A stretch of DNA of 64,000 nucleotides from Adenanthera pavonina (GCA_026686845.1 JAIVEN010000015.1:18209501-18273500); one strand, 5' to 3'. Positions 25,389-38,349 are shown, counted from the stretch's first letter. Program-made: numbers and translations. Notes: generated by a model not told the origin, from the sequence alone.

Positions 25389-25614
25389 GTAATCCACAAA
25401 AAATTCTGAAGTCTTACGTGTTTCATAAAAGAATTTAAAAAAATATATTGGAATTACGATTGCCACATGCAAAGCAGACCCCATCCAACCCTTCTATACT
25501 AAGCACCGTTTACAATTCTAGTTTAACCCAAAGCCACGTACAAGCAACTTCAGAAGCAGAATAAAGCAGATTTATTAGTAATTAAAAGCAATAATATAGA
25601 AATATTAGCCAACC
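25389..25614 (-). other. 5' UTR intron of the SULTR1 gene (inferred)
   Basis: On the - strand, TTATTCAG followed by GTTGGC near 25614 forms a donor. GTGGATTACAG near 25389 forms an acceptor about 18 bases before the ATG. This would place a short non-coding exon at about 25685-25615. The boundaries are inferred from splice motifs only. Confidence 0.5.
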
Positions 25615-25712
25615 TGAATAAAAGGGTCCAAATGCTGGGTTGCTGACGGAAGTATTGATGAATGGTCACTGAGTCAAGCTGTAAGGCCTCGAGGTCGCCA
25701 CGAAGCTATGGG

Positions 25713-25720
25713 TTATATAA
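25713..25720 (-). promoter_or_regulatory. Candidate TATA box of the SULTR1 gene
   Basis: TTATATAA lies about 100 bp upstream of the inferred 5' UTR donor, so transcription would start near 25685 on the - strand. No other element was placed with confidence. Confidence 0.4.
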
Positions 25721-28017
25721 TTACTCAAAGGACTTTGGGTCAAACTTCTCAAGCTGAAATACGTAGAAAATCAACAAAAATCAGAGAGGTTGTAGTGAAC
25801 TCGAGTTCCTTACACGTCACAGTCATACATGATAAAGAAAAGTCAGAAGCATAATTTTCAATCCGACCAACCAGAAGAAGTTTACTGCATGAGAAGGTGT
25901 TGACTAGGGATCAAGAGTTAGCAGCAGCTAGAGATTATTGAAGTCATATTACACAAGCTGTAATTGCTGCACTTCTTAGACGTCAAGTAAGTTTTTGTTC
26001 TCTTTGAAAGATAGCAAGAGAGAAGAATAAAACAAGTTGAAAGTATTTTCAAAATTGTTTTGATGATGAGAAAGAAATAGAGGACTCAGGAGAACTATAA
26101 ATAAGTAAATGATTAAGCGTGATTTGACAACTCAGTTAAGTTTCAGGGAGATGGATATATGTGGTTGCAAGATTTTTAATGCACCACGAGAAATAATAGT
26201 ATTCCACAATGCTACAGTAAAAAAATTAAATAATCATTTACATTGATGCTGACATTTAAAGCGTTTGACTGAAAGGGAATAGAAATCAATAGTATAATAC
26301 AATATGTCATTCTCAGGACAAGATTAAAAGGAATCAAATTCATAACGTTAACTTTGTCTTTCGTTATTAGACCATTGCCAAAACCCAGTTTGAGCGTCCA
26401 GGAGAATAAAAAATTCAAGTTGATGTTCAATAATGTAAAGATATTTTGTGAAATCCGCTGAAATACATAGAAATTTCCCCCAATAATATTAGTCGGGCAT
26501 TTAAGTTGATTATAGATCCCAAACTTTTAATGTTGTATAACAATTTTTCCATTTTTTTTAAATATAGGCTGAAGGAAGCTAAATGGGGGATAAAAAAGAA
26601 AGACTGTTCGTCATGGTGACAAATACTGTGTCTTTCTGGAAGAAAAATACAGTGAGTTAATTTGACCCCTTTCAATTTACATGTAAAAGACAAAAAAATA
26701 GAGTTATGTGATGCGAATGCGATAGAAGTTTTGAAGTTTATATTCATATAATGTTAGGTTGGAGAGATTTTTCACACTTTGAGCTAAACCATACCATGTA
26801 GAGAAATAAATCACCATATATCCTCGCTAATATAGTTCCAGAGAATTTACTTTTATGCTTCATCGATGATGACTCTCAGAAGCGCGGATAAATATATAAT
26901 CATTGCCAAGAGAATTTACTTTTGTTATATGCATAATAAAACAGAATGGAACTGAACTCGTCCTCCTATCAGAAGAAGACAGAACCAAAACCTTAACTTT
27001 TTCTGTCCTTGCCAGACATAAAGTATATGACTTTTGGGAATCATCATGTGTTTGGAGAATCAAAGTGTAAACAATTAAGACTAAAAACTCACCCATCCAT
27101 TCGCGGCTTCTCATGCAAGCTCTTCATAGTGGAGGATCTTTCTCCCTTTTTCACAAAATCCTCTTTAACTTGTTCCCTGTGGGGATTTGAGTGAAGAAGC
27201 AATTAAAAGAAAACTGAAAACGACCGATAACGCAGGGGAAAGAGAGAGGGACAACTGAAATGAATGAATACCCAGGACCAGGAATGGTTACAACTTGGCT
27301 TTCCGTTCTCCACATTCGATGGTTCTCATGCTTCTGAAAAGACACGATATTTGTCTCAATTATGAAAATGGAGAACATGGTCCTTGTTAAAAAGAATCCA
27401 TAATCACCTCTAAAATTGTGCCGCCTTATAATATCACAGTCATCTATCCTTCGAATCAGCTTGGGAATAAGGTTTGATTAATGATAGTGTAACTTTGGAG
27501 GCCACGCAAATAGGAGCGAAGAAATGTGGGCAAAACATCCCCCAACGAAACTCAGCAAGTGAAGAAGATCCAAGAAGGCAAAAACAACCCAAAAAAAAAT
27601 TGCAAAATGTCCTCTTTCGATGCCCTTTATCAGATTTAGAGAGGAAACGCTTAAAAATGCAAAATCAGAAGAGAGCATATATATATATATATATATACAC
27701 ACATTTATATATATCTGAAATAAATTCTGTGAAGAATAACATGAATTGTATGCTTGGCCATTAAAAATACGGGGTCGATATTCGCGGTGCGGCCACGCTC
27801 CTACGAAGATGAAGGGGCAAAATGGGAAATGAAATGAAAAGTCAACAGCAATAAGGTATAATATAACATAACCAAGACTTTACTGGTCAATGCTGCTGTT
27901 TGCTTTCCGATTTCTGTTCTTCGAGGCTGACCCCACACGTGTCACATTTTGGAGCAGCGAATATGGTCGCTTTCACGGGCAGGTTCAGCATGAGGAGATG
28001 CCAAACTGCCAATTGCC
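25721..28017. other. Upstream region of SULTR1
   Basis: No supported gene. The stretch is AT-rich with a (TA)n tract at about 27678-27700. Several frames of 60-106 codons occur on both strands between 26212 and 27764, but none shows a domain, splice-consistent extension or composition unlike background. Confidence 0.4.
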
Positions 28018-28030
28018 AACCTTTCTACTT

Positions 28031-28802
28031 TTTTTTTTGGTAGAAAAACATAAGATAAACCTAAAACAATCAACTACAACACAGAGGGGATAAGCCCCAA
28101 AAAATTATTCTTTAACAAATTTACCCACAAAACTAGGTGGTACATCAAGTTGATCAATGGTAGTTTGGGTGACCCTTAAACATCGAGTTAAACTGTCAAC
28201 AACACGATTAGCACACCTATTTATCTATCTCACCTTCACCTCCTAGTGCCTCATTAGAAGTTGTTGAGTCATCAACACAGTAGAACTAACAGCAGAAGTT
28301 AATTGAGTTTCTCTACAGACATCATTTACTAATAAAAGTGAGTCAGATTCAATTTCTACTTTTCTACAACCAATCTCACGATTACACTTAAGGCCATAAA
28401 CCATTCTCCAAGTTTCAGTCTATACAGGAGCCCAACCATTTGTAAAATCCACCTATTCAATTTGCATTACCATCCCTTATAACTCCCCCACAGCCAGCAG
28501 TGCCAGAGACATCACAAACAGAGCCATCAACATTTATTTTAACTCATCCAAATCTTGGAAAAACCCATTTATCAACTATTATATTCATAGTAATATTCAA
28601 AATTTCAACTCTCTTATTTTGTACTCCAACCATTCTAGTATGCTGGGAAATAATTTCACTAGTGGGATTACTTTTATGTAAAGAGGACTCATCAAAACAA
28701 TATTTATTTCTCCATTGCCACAATTGTCAATTTTCATACCCCCAAACTTCTTGCCAAATATGATCATTTAATTTGCCCAAGTCCTTGGACACATTCAACA
28801 CA
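28031..28802 (-). mobile_element. 5'-truncated LINE (L1-type) with RNase H relic
   Basis: Perfect 13-bp target duplications, AACCTTTCTACTT, lie at 28018-28030 and 28803-28815. A T run at about 28029-28038 is the poly(A) tail of an element on the - strand. Reading the - strand gives INVDGSVCDVSGTAGCGGV, the start of the RNase H-like domain (RVT_3) found at the end of plant LINE ORF2. It is preceded by an LWQWRNKY-type segment. The rest of the domain is broken by stop codons. Insertion was by target-primed reverse transcription with loss of the 5' part. Confidence 0.85.
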
Positions 28803-28815
28803 AACCTTTCTACTT

Positions 28816-30470
28816 GAACCTTCATTTGTTGATCCAAAAAAAGGGGGAATTACAATCAGAGACCAGCATCTCAAATTAATCACAAAGAAGGACTTTTAAC
28901 TAAAAATCAGTGATAAAAATGGGAGACTAAGTTGAAAAATTGAAAAAACAAGTAGTAAAAAATTCTACTTTGTAATTAATTTGAGATATTAGTCCCAAAA
29001 TGTAATTTAAAAAAAAAAAAAAACCTTCATTTCCTAAAGTCACTTTATAATAATCGACAGCGAATATTTTTTGGCCAAAATCGACAGCGAATATCAATTT
29101 AGCCATTGGCCCATTGCTAGGCTAATAGATTAGGCTTCATATAATAAAGTTACTGCTTACTATGTTTCTACGAGGACAACGTCCTCCATATTATATAGAC
29201 CCTATTACAATTTGATTGACACCCACGTGATTAATTCGATTTAATAGTGGTTGTATCATTTTGTAATAGATCGGCCTTCGAAGTGGAAAATGAAAATTTC
29301 ATTTATGGCCGATGCTGCTCATTTGCAAATAGCTAGCTAGCCATCACCTAGCCTTCAAAAAATCAAATATATAACTTTTATTATTTGAATTAAGTTAGGT
29401 ATGTAATATAGTAGTACTATATTTATTGGTATTTGAGGAAGGGATACTCTTTGAGGACTCTAACCATTCAAATAAGCAGATAAATAAAAAACTTTTAAAA
29501 AAATCAGATTATTTTTAACAAAATTTAGTTTCACTATGTCTAGGTTTTTTTTTAATTGAGTTTATTTATATTTAAAAAATTATTATTTATATCTTTGTGT
29601 CGCCTTCATTATTGGGTTAGGTTAGTCAAAGAAATAGAAGTGACATAACTCAATAAACTTTTTTTATCAACTAAAATTACCAACAAACTTGCAATTGCAA
29701 GAGGCTGTTATCTCATTATGCCAATAGGTTAGGCAGAAAATAATGATTAAATGTTGATCACACATACACACAGATTTGTCTCGTTAAAGGCTTCACATCA
29801 TTGGCTTACTGATTCAATCTAAGATTGTTTATATGTGTCAACTCAACTCAACTCAACTCATCGCTCTATTCTCATCAATATAAACCTCACAAACCAAAAG
29901 AATCTAATGCACCATCAGGGTTTGTATAGGATGGGATTAAAGGGATAGATGCCAACCTAACATAATACACTTATTCTTTTTTTTTTTAAATATTCCTTTT
30001 TGACTTCACGGTCCTTTTTTTCCCCTTTGTTGTGAATATTCTAAAGGTCATCATGTAGACTTCCGGCTGACTCGCAGATAATGAGACAAGGCCTTCGTTT
30101 GGGCCGAAAGCCACTAGATTGTGACCCTGCCCTTAACGTAACCTGCTTGGGCTTCACTTTTTTTAGCATAAGTTGGGATTTGAATAATTTGTTTAATTGC
30201 ATTGCATAATTAGTTTATATGAACTTCTGCTGGCATAGGAATTATGATCAACATGAAAAATTTAAAATCTAAAGCTATTTGCTTTATTCATAAATTATGA
30301 CTTATTCCTACAATGCATTAGTCCACATCGATCTAGTTGGATTAAAAATAAATAAATATAGATTTTCTTAAGTGGAGAAGATCTGACCCTGGATGCTCTA
30401 AGTAAAATAGCGAATGAAAGTTGATAGGTGAATGACTTTCAAATTTAATTGGTACTACTCTAAATATATT
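28816..30470. other. Intergenic DNA without a supported gene
   Basis: AT-rich sequence with scattered homopolymer runs. It contains the tiny duplicated insertion at 29052-29094 described under findings and a short (CAACT)n run near 29838-29860. Nothing coding is seen. Confidence 0.4.
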
Positions 30471-30479
30471 ACCCAAATG

Positions 30480-30684
30480 CTATTGCTCGATCGCATGGTG
30501 AGAGCTTTGGCAATGCACAAACTCAAGTTGATGGAACGCACTCAACATCTGGATAGGCTTATGCCTAATTAGTTGTTTGCACTTGTAAATACCGCCTGTG
30601 CCTTTTTGTTACTTGCCACCTTCTGTATTTTGTATTCTTGTTTTGATTTAATAAAATCTTCTCACGTTCCAGAAAAAAAAAAGG
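30480..30684 (+). mobile_element. Probable LINE 3' end fragment
   Basis: The run ending TTTGATTTAATAAAATCTTC followed by a poly(A) stretch at about 30672-30682 resembles the 3' untranslated end of plant L1 LINEs, which commonly end with a TTTAATAAAAT motif shortly before the tail. No coding segment and no clear target duplication were found, so a retroposed gene 3' end is an alternative. Confidence 0.4.
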
Positions 30685-32268
30685 GGAAAAAACCATATGG
30701 TGACATATCACTCTCATCCTTCTATGTTTTTTTTTTCCTGTGTATAAAAGGTTTCATGTGAGTAAGGTCATAGAAACTCGTCCAGATCTGAATAGATTTT
30801 ATAGCTCAAAATATACATATTAAAAAAAAAACACATATAAATTATACACTTGAACTAACAATAAAACCCTATTCGGTATAGATGCATGGATAAGAAAGAG
30901 GAGGAAAACATTGTGTTTCTTGGGTTTGGTTTAATGGAAAGGAATTAATCAGGCATTCCAAATGGAAAGTTTTGAGCCTCCAACAATTAGGTAGTTAAGA
31001 AGGCGGAGTTGCACAATAGATTATGGAATCATTTAGAAAAAGACAAAAATATCCCATATCAAAGCTAAAAGTACCAGAGGATGGGCTTGAAACTTGATGG
31101 ATAGGGTGTTTGACACTAATAAACTGTTTGGTTCATTCACTTGGAGATATGTGAATGTGATCTTTATTATATCACCGGAGTATATGCATTTTGTTGCACA
31201 AAAAAAATGAAATGAAACATATTACATCTATAATAGATGTCACCTAAATTAATGTAAAGAAGCTCACTCTCATTTTGCTAAGTGAAGGAGCTTACAGTGA
31301 GGCAAAGGAATTGTAAATGACCTTTTTACCCTTATCTTTCCCATCTTTCCTCGTTGATTTGAAACCTTAGTGCCCGATGAATGCGAGCCACTATGATAAC
31401 GGAGGGAGAAATTGTCGGCCATTGACTCGAACTTAACTTTTAGATCTCAAACTCAAACTCTGGCCACTATCTTCCACCCCTTCGTTCAATCAATGTTCCT
31501 TCATCTTCCAATTTTTAGATCTCAAACTTGAACTTCATCTTGAACTTGAACTTGACTTTGAGATCTCTTCTTCGTCTTCTAAGATCTAGGTCTTCTGAAA
31601 CACAGAAGAGCCTTTTTGTTGCTCACTTGCTCTCTCTCTTGATCTCTATGTCAATGTAATATCATTCATCCCTGTGCTATGTTTGTGGAAGAAATGGTGT
31701 CGTCAGTGGTTGTGGTGGGAGGTGAGGAGTTGCCAGTGGTGAGACCCCTCCAACATTGTCGGCCAACAAGAATAGCAGAAAAAAGTAGGGAGTTTTTTTT
31801 CCTAATCTAGGAGCATTTTAGTCCTTTCCTAGTTATTTGTGTTTAATTAAATATAAAAAATAAATTTATTTTCCTAATCTTCAATATCATACTAAACAAA
31901 CTCACATGTAATCATTATCCCATCACATTTTTTCATATCATTCATATTATGTCACCTAACCTTTCTGGAATTAAATCAAATGGGTTGTTAATCATCAATA
32001 CACCAATTGGAACCACCTTTGGATCAAAAGCTAAAATTACCAGCAATGGCCTACACATGTGATTAATAAGGAAGATGCTTCTCTTTGGCTTCTATGTTTG
32101 TTGGTTTGGAGCTATTTTTTTTTGTAGAGGGGGGAAAAGAGATCAAGTATGGTTTTTTTTTGTTTTCATGAAGAAAGGGGGTAATAGCCCAAAGCCTAAC
32201 CTAATTTACAATGAATCTTCCCCATTCAGTGGACAAGTTCAGTTCGGCAAATGCTACTTAGTTTTATA
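30685..32268. other. Intergenic DNA without a supported gene
   Basis: No coding region is supported. The part at about 31120-31980 has weakly complementary flanks (GTTTGGTTCATTCACTT-like and AAACAAACTCACATG-like), which could be an old MITE, but I could not fix its ends. Confidence 0.3.
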
Positions 32269-32498
32269 CTCCATTCAATTCATATTATAAAACATTTTAT
32301 ATAATAAATTTTTGATCTAAAATATAGGGTATGAGATATTTTTCTTTTCATTTGACCCATATTTTTAATGTTTTCTCTTTCTTCATTTATGATCCTACGA
32401 TAATAATAAAATGTGATATTTAATAAGAATAAAATAAAAAATGTAACTACTTTTTACATTAGTTTTAGTTAAAAAAATGATTTCGTAATTGGAGGGAG
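32269..32498. mobile_element. Stowaway-like MITE (Tc1/mariner type)
   Basis: The left end CTCCATTCAATTC and the right end AATTGGAGGGAG are imperfect inverted repeats of the CTCCCTCC type. Both are flanked by TA, the target duplication of Tc1/mariner elements. The 230-bp interior is AT-rich and non-coding. Confidence 0.6.
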
Positions 32499-34014
32499 TA
32501 TCTCAGTTTCTAACTTTCTGCACCCAAATAAAACGTATCTAACTTACAGAAGTTGGGGGGAAAAACTTAGAAGTTGACTTCCACTCTTCCACTCAAGACT
32601 GTCATCATGCGCAAGGCAGGGAATCTTTGAATTTCACCCGGCAGAAACTCCAAAGCCGCAATTATACTTCAACTTACCAATCCCACCAATCATACTTTAA
32701 TATATATTACTACCACACATTAAATAACATTTTTTTCAAAATTTATATTCTGAACAATCTTTTTAGAGGCACACTAATTTTTTTTTAAGAATCATAAACT
32801 TGTGGTTGAGTTTATAAACTCTGTCAAAAAATTTGTGGTTAGTATTTCATATAATTAGAGGATATTGTGTAATGCATGGAGTATATGAATGAAATTGCTA
32901 GCTGCCTAACATTTTAAAATAAAAATAAAATTGTGAAAAATAGAAAAAATTAAGAATGAATAGTAGTAAAAACAAAAATGAACTCTATAAAAAAACAAAA
33001 ATGAAAATGAATTTCAGAAGCCCAATCCTTTTCTTGAAAAAATGGTTTAAAATAATTAAAAAAAATTGAATTTCAAAAAACATTTTTTTTTGTTTAAAAT
33101 TGGGATGAATATGATATATAAGAGAGTGATCTTTATGAGATTTCTTATAAAATATTTTTAATGCAAATTTCATTTATGTGAAATGATGGGGAAAAAGGGA
33201 AGTAAGAGGACCGAGGACCAGCTGTGAGTTTCTTAAAAGGGAAGCAATAGGTCTCACAGAAATGGGGCCTATTATTATGTGTGATGGGAAAATTAGTTTT
33301 TTTTAATTTGTATCTTTTTAATTTAAAAAATTATAAATGGTAAAATATATTTTCTAAGAATCATTTAGTCATACATCAGTGCAATTTTATTTAATTCTAT
33401 AGTATTTTTTTTTTGCTTATATTGATTATATAACTCTAAAAATACTGTTTTTATTGTGTAATATTTAAATTAAAGAAAAAATAAAAATAGTGCAATTTTA
33501 CAGTTGTATAATTCTAAAAAAAATTATTTTTCATCTCTAAACTTAAATAATAAAAAACTAAAAAGAAAAAAGGAAAATGAAGGGCGGGGTGGAGGCGGAT
33601 CGGGTCTATGTGTCTATCTTTTTCTTTTACATAAAGGAACTCAGGATTCAATGATACTAGTTTTAATTTCAAGGACGTGTATTCCATGTGGGGATAACCC
33701 GTTGTGTTTTATTTACTTTTCACTTTCTTTGTTCCATGTGAAGAAGAGAGCCCGGGAACTGGGTGACACCTAGTCCATATGATTGACCCAATCACGAACG
33801 AGTATGCAGTGAACCTGGCAAAGAAATATGCTAAAGGTTACAAATTTGAAACATAAATGCATCATTCTATACGATTATACCCAATTTCCAAGTGCACCTT
33901 AATTTCGATAATAATACCACAGGATTTTTTTTAATTTAATATTGCAGTTCTAATATTTATAATCTGCTTAATTATATCAGACATGGGGCATAATTGGGAA
34001 AAGAAAAACTCCGG
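32499..34014. other. Upstream region of SULTR2
   Basis: AT-rich with many A and T runs. Frames at 32985-33173 and 33504-33773 are low-complexity and not supported as genes. Confidence 0.4.
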
Positions 34015-34021
34015 TATATAA
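34015..34021 (+). promoter_or_regulatory. Candidate TATA box of the SULTR2 gene
   Basis: TATATAA lies 129 bp before the ATG at 34150, which would give a 5' UTR of about 100 bp with no intron. It is a motif match only. Confidence 0.4.
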
Positions 34022-34149
34022 CGACACGTTTTATGTTGACAAGGATTCACTCATTATAATTGCTGGTTGGAATATTGTTTACTGACATGAAATGAAAGTA
34101 TAAGAGACAAAGGAAGGTTGCAGAGTCCACCCAAGCGCTTGAAAGAAGC

Positions 34150-37100
34150 ATGAGTTCAGTGGCTACCATGAGAGAGCAGAGGAACCTTGTTCTCCAAGAT
34201 GCTCGACAGAAAGAAAGGTCCCACTGGATACTGAATTCTCCGAATCCACCGTCTTTCTGGAATAAGCTGTTCAGTGCAGTCAGCGGGAACAAGGCCTTTT
34301 CATCATCCCAGAACCAAGCTGCTTATGCACATGCAGTTTCCTTCTTACGGAGCTTATTCCCAATCCTGGTTTGGTTCAGAAATTACAATGCATCAAAGTT
34401 TAAAGATGATGTTTTAGCAGGTTTAACTCTTGCCACCCTCAGCATACCTCAGGTATATACACACACACACACAAAATTTACTCCATGGATATCGTACCTT
34501 CCCCACAACTTTTTTTCTTTTCGATCTTTAATATCTTATTTAAATCTTGCAGAGCATAGGGTATGCTAATTTAGCAAAAATTGACCCTCAATATGGCCTG
34601 TGTAAGTATCTGCACACCACAGGAAAAAAAAAAGAAAGCAAGAAATTGCGAGTTTTAATGTAATCTTTTTTCCCCTGCATAACTTTGGGCATGATGCATT
34701 CAGATACAAGTGTTGTTCCTCCTCTTATCTATGCTGTGATGGGGAGCTCAAGGGAAGTCGCAATCGGACCCGTAGCTGTAGTGTCGATGCTGCTGGCCTC
34801 TACAGTCCAGAAAGTGATAGATCCTGCTGCTAACCCAGATGCCTATAGAAGGCTTATTTTCACCGTCACCTTCTTTGCTGGAATCTTTCAAGCTTCATTT
34901 GGCATTTTTAGGTGGTCTCCTTATTTCTATGTGAATTTTCTTCATATTTGGGAACTTGATACCTTTTTTCCCTTCAACCAAGAAGTTCACTGTGCGATAG
35001 TTGCAATTGCAGGTTGGGTTTCCTTGTGGATTTTCTTTCACACTCTGCCCTCGTTGGATTCATGGCAGGTGCAGCCATCATTATTGGCCTTCAGCAACTG
35101 AAAGGGCTGCTTGGGATTGCTCACTTCACAACCAATACTGATTTCATATCCGTCTTGAAGTCTGTTTACAACTCATTCCATCTTCAAGCTACTTCTGGAG
35201 AAAAAGTGAGTTCTAATGTTGCATCCTTGTTCTAGTATTGTATTGATGGCCATTGGTTAGATTAGACATATTTGCCTTTCAATTTGCGATAATTGTATAT
35301 AGCTCTTCTTGTTGCATATTTGACAGTTTCTTGTGTATTCACTGACAGTGGTACCCACTGAATTTTGTCCTGGGGTGCTCCTGCCTGATTTTCCTTCTGT
35401 CTAGCCGCTTTATTGTGAGTCATGATAATTCAAGTTTCGAAACTTAAACCAATAAATCATCTCTGTTTTCGTTTGCAATGAACCGTTCACAACACGTCTG
35501 ATTTCAGGGCAGAAGAAACAGAAAGCTTTTCTGGTTGCCAGCTATTTCTCCTCTTGTGTCGGTTATACTATCCACTTTAATTGTGTATTTGACCAAAGCT
35601 GATAAGCGTGGGGTTAGTATAATAAAGCATGTCAAAGGAGGCCTCAATCCCAGTTCTGCTCATCAGTTACAGTTCCATGGTCAACATGTTGCAGAAGCAG
35701 TTAAAATTGGATTGCTTTCTGCCATTATCGCTCTCACTGTGAGTGCAATTAATTATATTTCCATTTTCCAAATCTTGAGTTCTGAAATCCTGAAATGGCA
35801 ATCCTAACATCAAATTTCAGGAAGCAATAGCTGTTGGGCGATCTTTTGCTTCCATTAGAGGATACCATCTTGATGGGAATAAAGAAATGATAGCAATGGG
35901 CTTCATGAACATTGCAGGATCCTTAACTTCATGCTATCTGGCAACTGGTGACTACTTTCCCCAATAATTTTGCAAAAAATTATCTTTCGGCAAAAGGGTC
36001 TTTCTATAGCATCAAATTTCTGATGGTTTTGATGTGAACGCTTGTAGGTTCTTTCTCAAGGACTGCAGTGAATGCCAGTGCTGGATGTCAAACAGCAGTA
36101 TCAAATATTGTAATGGCAATTACTGTGGTTCTGTCATTAGAACTGTTAACAAGGCTGTTATACTATACTCCTGTTGCAATCCTTGCTTCCATCATTCTCT
36201 CTGCACTTCCTGGACTCATTGACATAAGCGAAGCTCGCTATATCTGGAAGGTTGACAAACTAGATTTTCTGGCCTGTCTCGGTGCTTTCCTAGGCCTCTT
36301 GTTTGTATCAGTGGAGATTGGTCTTCTTGTTGCAGTAAGTTTTTCAGCCTTTTCAACGTTTTCATCGATGCATGTATTGATCATTGAACGAGATTATAAG
36401 ATGTTTGTGTGGATGCAGGTATCAATATCATTTGCAAAGATACTAATACATTCAATTCGACCTGGGATAGAAATTCTGGGTAGAGTTCCAGGAACAGAAG
36501 CATTTTGCGATGTTCGTCAATATCCCATGGCCACAAGCACTCCGGGCATATTGGCTATCCGTATCATCTCAGGTTCTCTTTGCTTTGCAAATGCTAATTT
36601 TGTCAGAGAAAGGTAAGCACTTCATTTCCAAATAATTTAGAAAAGAGTCTTGCCGCGAAAAGTAACAAAATTTGGTTCTGAATTTGTTAATTATTTGTTT
36701 CAGAATACTGAAGTGGGTGGGGAAAGAAGACGAAGAGCTTGAAGAAACAGCCAAGGGAAGGGTCCAAGCAGTAATCCTAGATATGACCAGTGAGTGCTCT
36801 TACGTTTCATGAATGATCTGGAGCACATATTACAGGATATGACCATTGAAAATGATTCTCTTCATTTCTCTTCACGATAGACCTGATGAACGTGGACACC
36901 TCGGGAATTCTTGCACTGGAGGAAGTGCACGAGAGGTTGCTTTCGCGTGGTGTACAAGTGAGGCAAACATGAATTTGTTATGTCTTGAGTCTCAGTCCCT
37001 GAGACCAAATGCTATGGTTGTGGATTGATCCATGTGTACGCTGACACAAAAGCACTGTTTGTTTATGTTGCAGCTAGCCATGGTGAACCCAAGGTGGTTG

Positions 37101-37223
37101 GTGATTCACAAGCTGAAGGTAGCACAATTCGTAGGTAAAATGGGGAAAGATTGGGTTTTCCTTACTGTAGGGGAAGCTGTAGATGCATGTCTGTCGTCCT
37201 GTAAATCGGGTGCAACCCCTTGA
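34150..37223 (+). CDS. Low-affinity sulfate transporter, group 2 (SULTR2;1/2;2-like)
   Basis: This is a plasma-membrane SLC26/SulP sulfate transporter; group 2 proteins act in vascular tissue for long-distance movement. Twelve exons are 34150-34452, 34553-34601, 34704-34911, 35013-35205, 35349-35414, 35508-35738, 35821-35947, 36048-36334, 36419-36612, 36704-36789, 36881-36957 and 37074-37223. They join to an unbroken 656 aa. Motifs are DVLAGLTLATLSIPQSIGYA, TSVVPPLIYAVMGSS, SHSALVGFMAGAAIIIGLQQ, AGCQTAVSNIVMA, LLTRLLYYTPVAILASIILS (typical of group 2), and a STAS domain with VDTSGILALEE. The N-terminus contains SHWILNSPNPPSFW, like the WLLDCPEPPSPW-type start of group 2. Exon sizes match the divergent SULTR1 gene almost exactly, except that one intron is absent inside exon 6. 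Confidence 0.95.
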
Positions 37224-38349
37224 CAGTGTGGGTGTGTTTAAATTTCGCATTATCATGCTTTGACTTTGTTATAAAAGTTGGAGTCCATATACTTGGAGTA
37301 ATATTGACTTGCAACATATATGCTACTTACTTCCCCGATTCTAGTTTTGATGAGAAATGAAATTTGGGTAACACGCGAACGCCGGATGAATGGACATTTG
37401 TTTTTGGAACATAACTCGCGGAAGCGAGACAATTTTGAGTTTACTGTAGCCTCTGGCGGAAATATTTTCATCTTATAAAAAAGGAATTATCAATCTACAT
37501 TATAACTTATCCATTATTAATTACAAAAATTAATTAAATATCCATTATCAAACATTATCTACTTAAGCGAATTAAAAAGCAAATACTTCCACATCACGCC
37601 AACCAAGAACTGTCAACAAAAGTCGAACTCAAAATGCTTTATCTATCCGATAAAACTCAATTTTATAGAATGAAAATTAAAGGAATTTAAATATTGTCAC
37701 TTTTTATATCTCCTGATGTTGATTTAACAGGGCCAATAGAACTGTTATGGATAAGGTATTTCCTTCCTTTAAAGAATACCACTTTTATTGACTAGATCAT
37801 ACAAAGAAACAAAAAGGAGGGGAGGGGGCCCCCCGGGGGGGGGGGGGGACACCAAGGTCTGAAAATACCTGTGTGTGTTAAAAAAAGAAACTTATTGGGT
37901 AGTTTTTTTTTTTAATCCATTAATTAAAAAATATAAAACTTAGAAGCTACTTATTTTTTAAATTTTTATATTCTGTTGAACTTTTCTCTTTTCTGAACTT
38001 AGGAAAGAGATCTTAAAATATTTTAAAAAAAAAAGAAAATGAGATTTCTTTATATTCACATTAAAAATATTTTTATTATGTATTTTATTCTTTATTTTAA
38101 AATTAGCTCCTATCAAAAATAAACTAGCTTCATTTTTTGTATTTTTTTTAATTTTTAAAATATAATATTTAATATAAAAAGTTGACCGAGTCACATGATT
38201 TTTGTTTTTATATTTTATTTTTTATTTTTTCATATTAAGAAATGGATTAAAATGAAATGCTTAATACGCCCCCATTCATCTCCCTGTTGATGTTGTTTTC
38301 CCCGCGGCGTATCGTCTGCTACAATTTGGTTTGAAACAAACGATTAACG
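37224..38349. other. Intergenic DNA with a poly-G tract
   Basis: No gene is seen. A G/C homopolymer block lies at about 37820-37848, with C runs followed by about 14 G. The region around 37900-38260 is low-complexity A/T. Confidence 0.4.
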
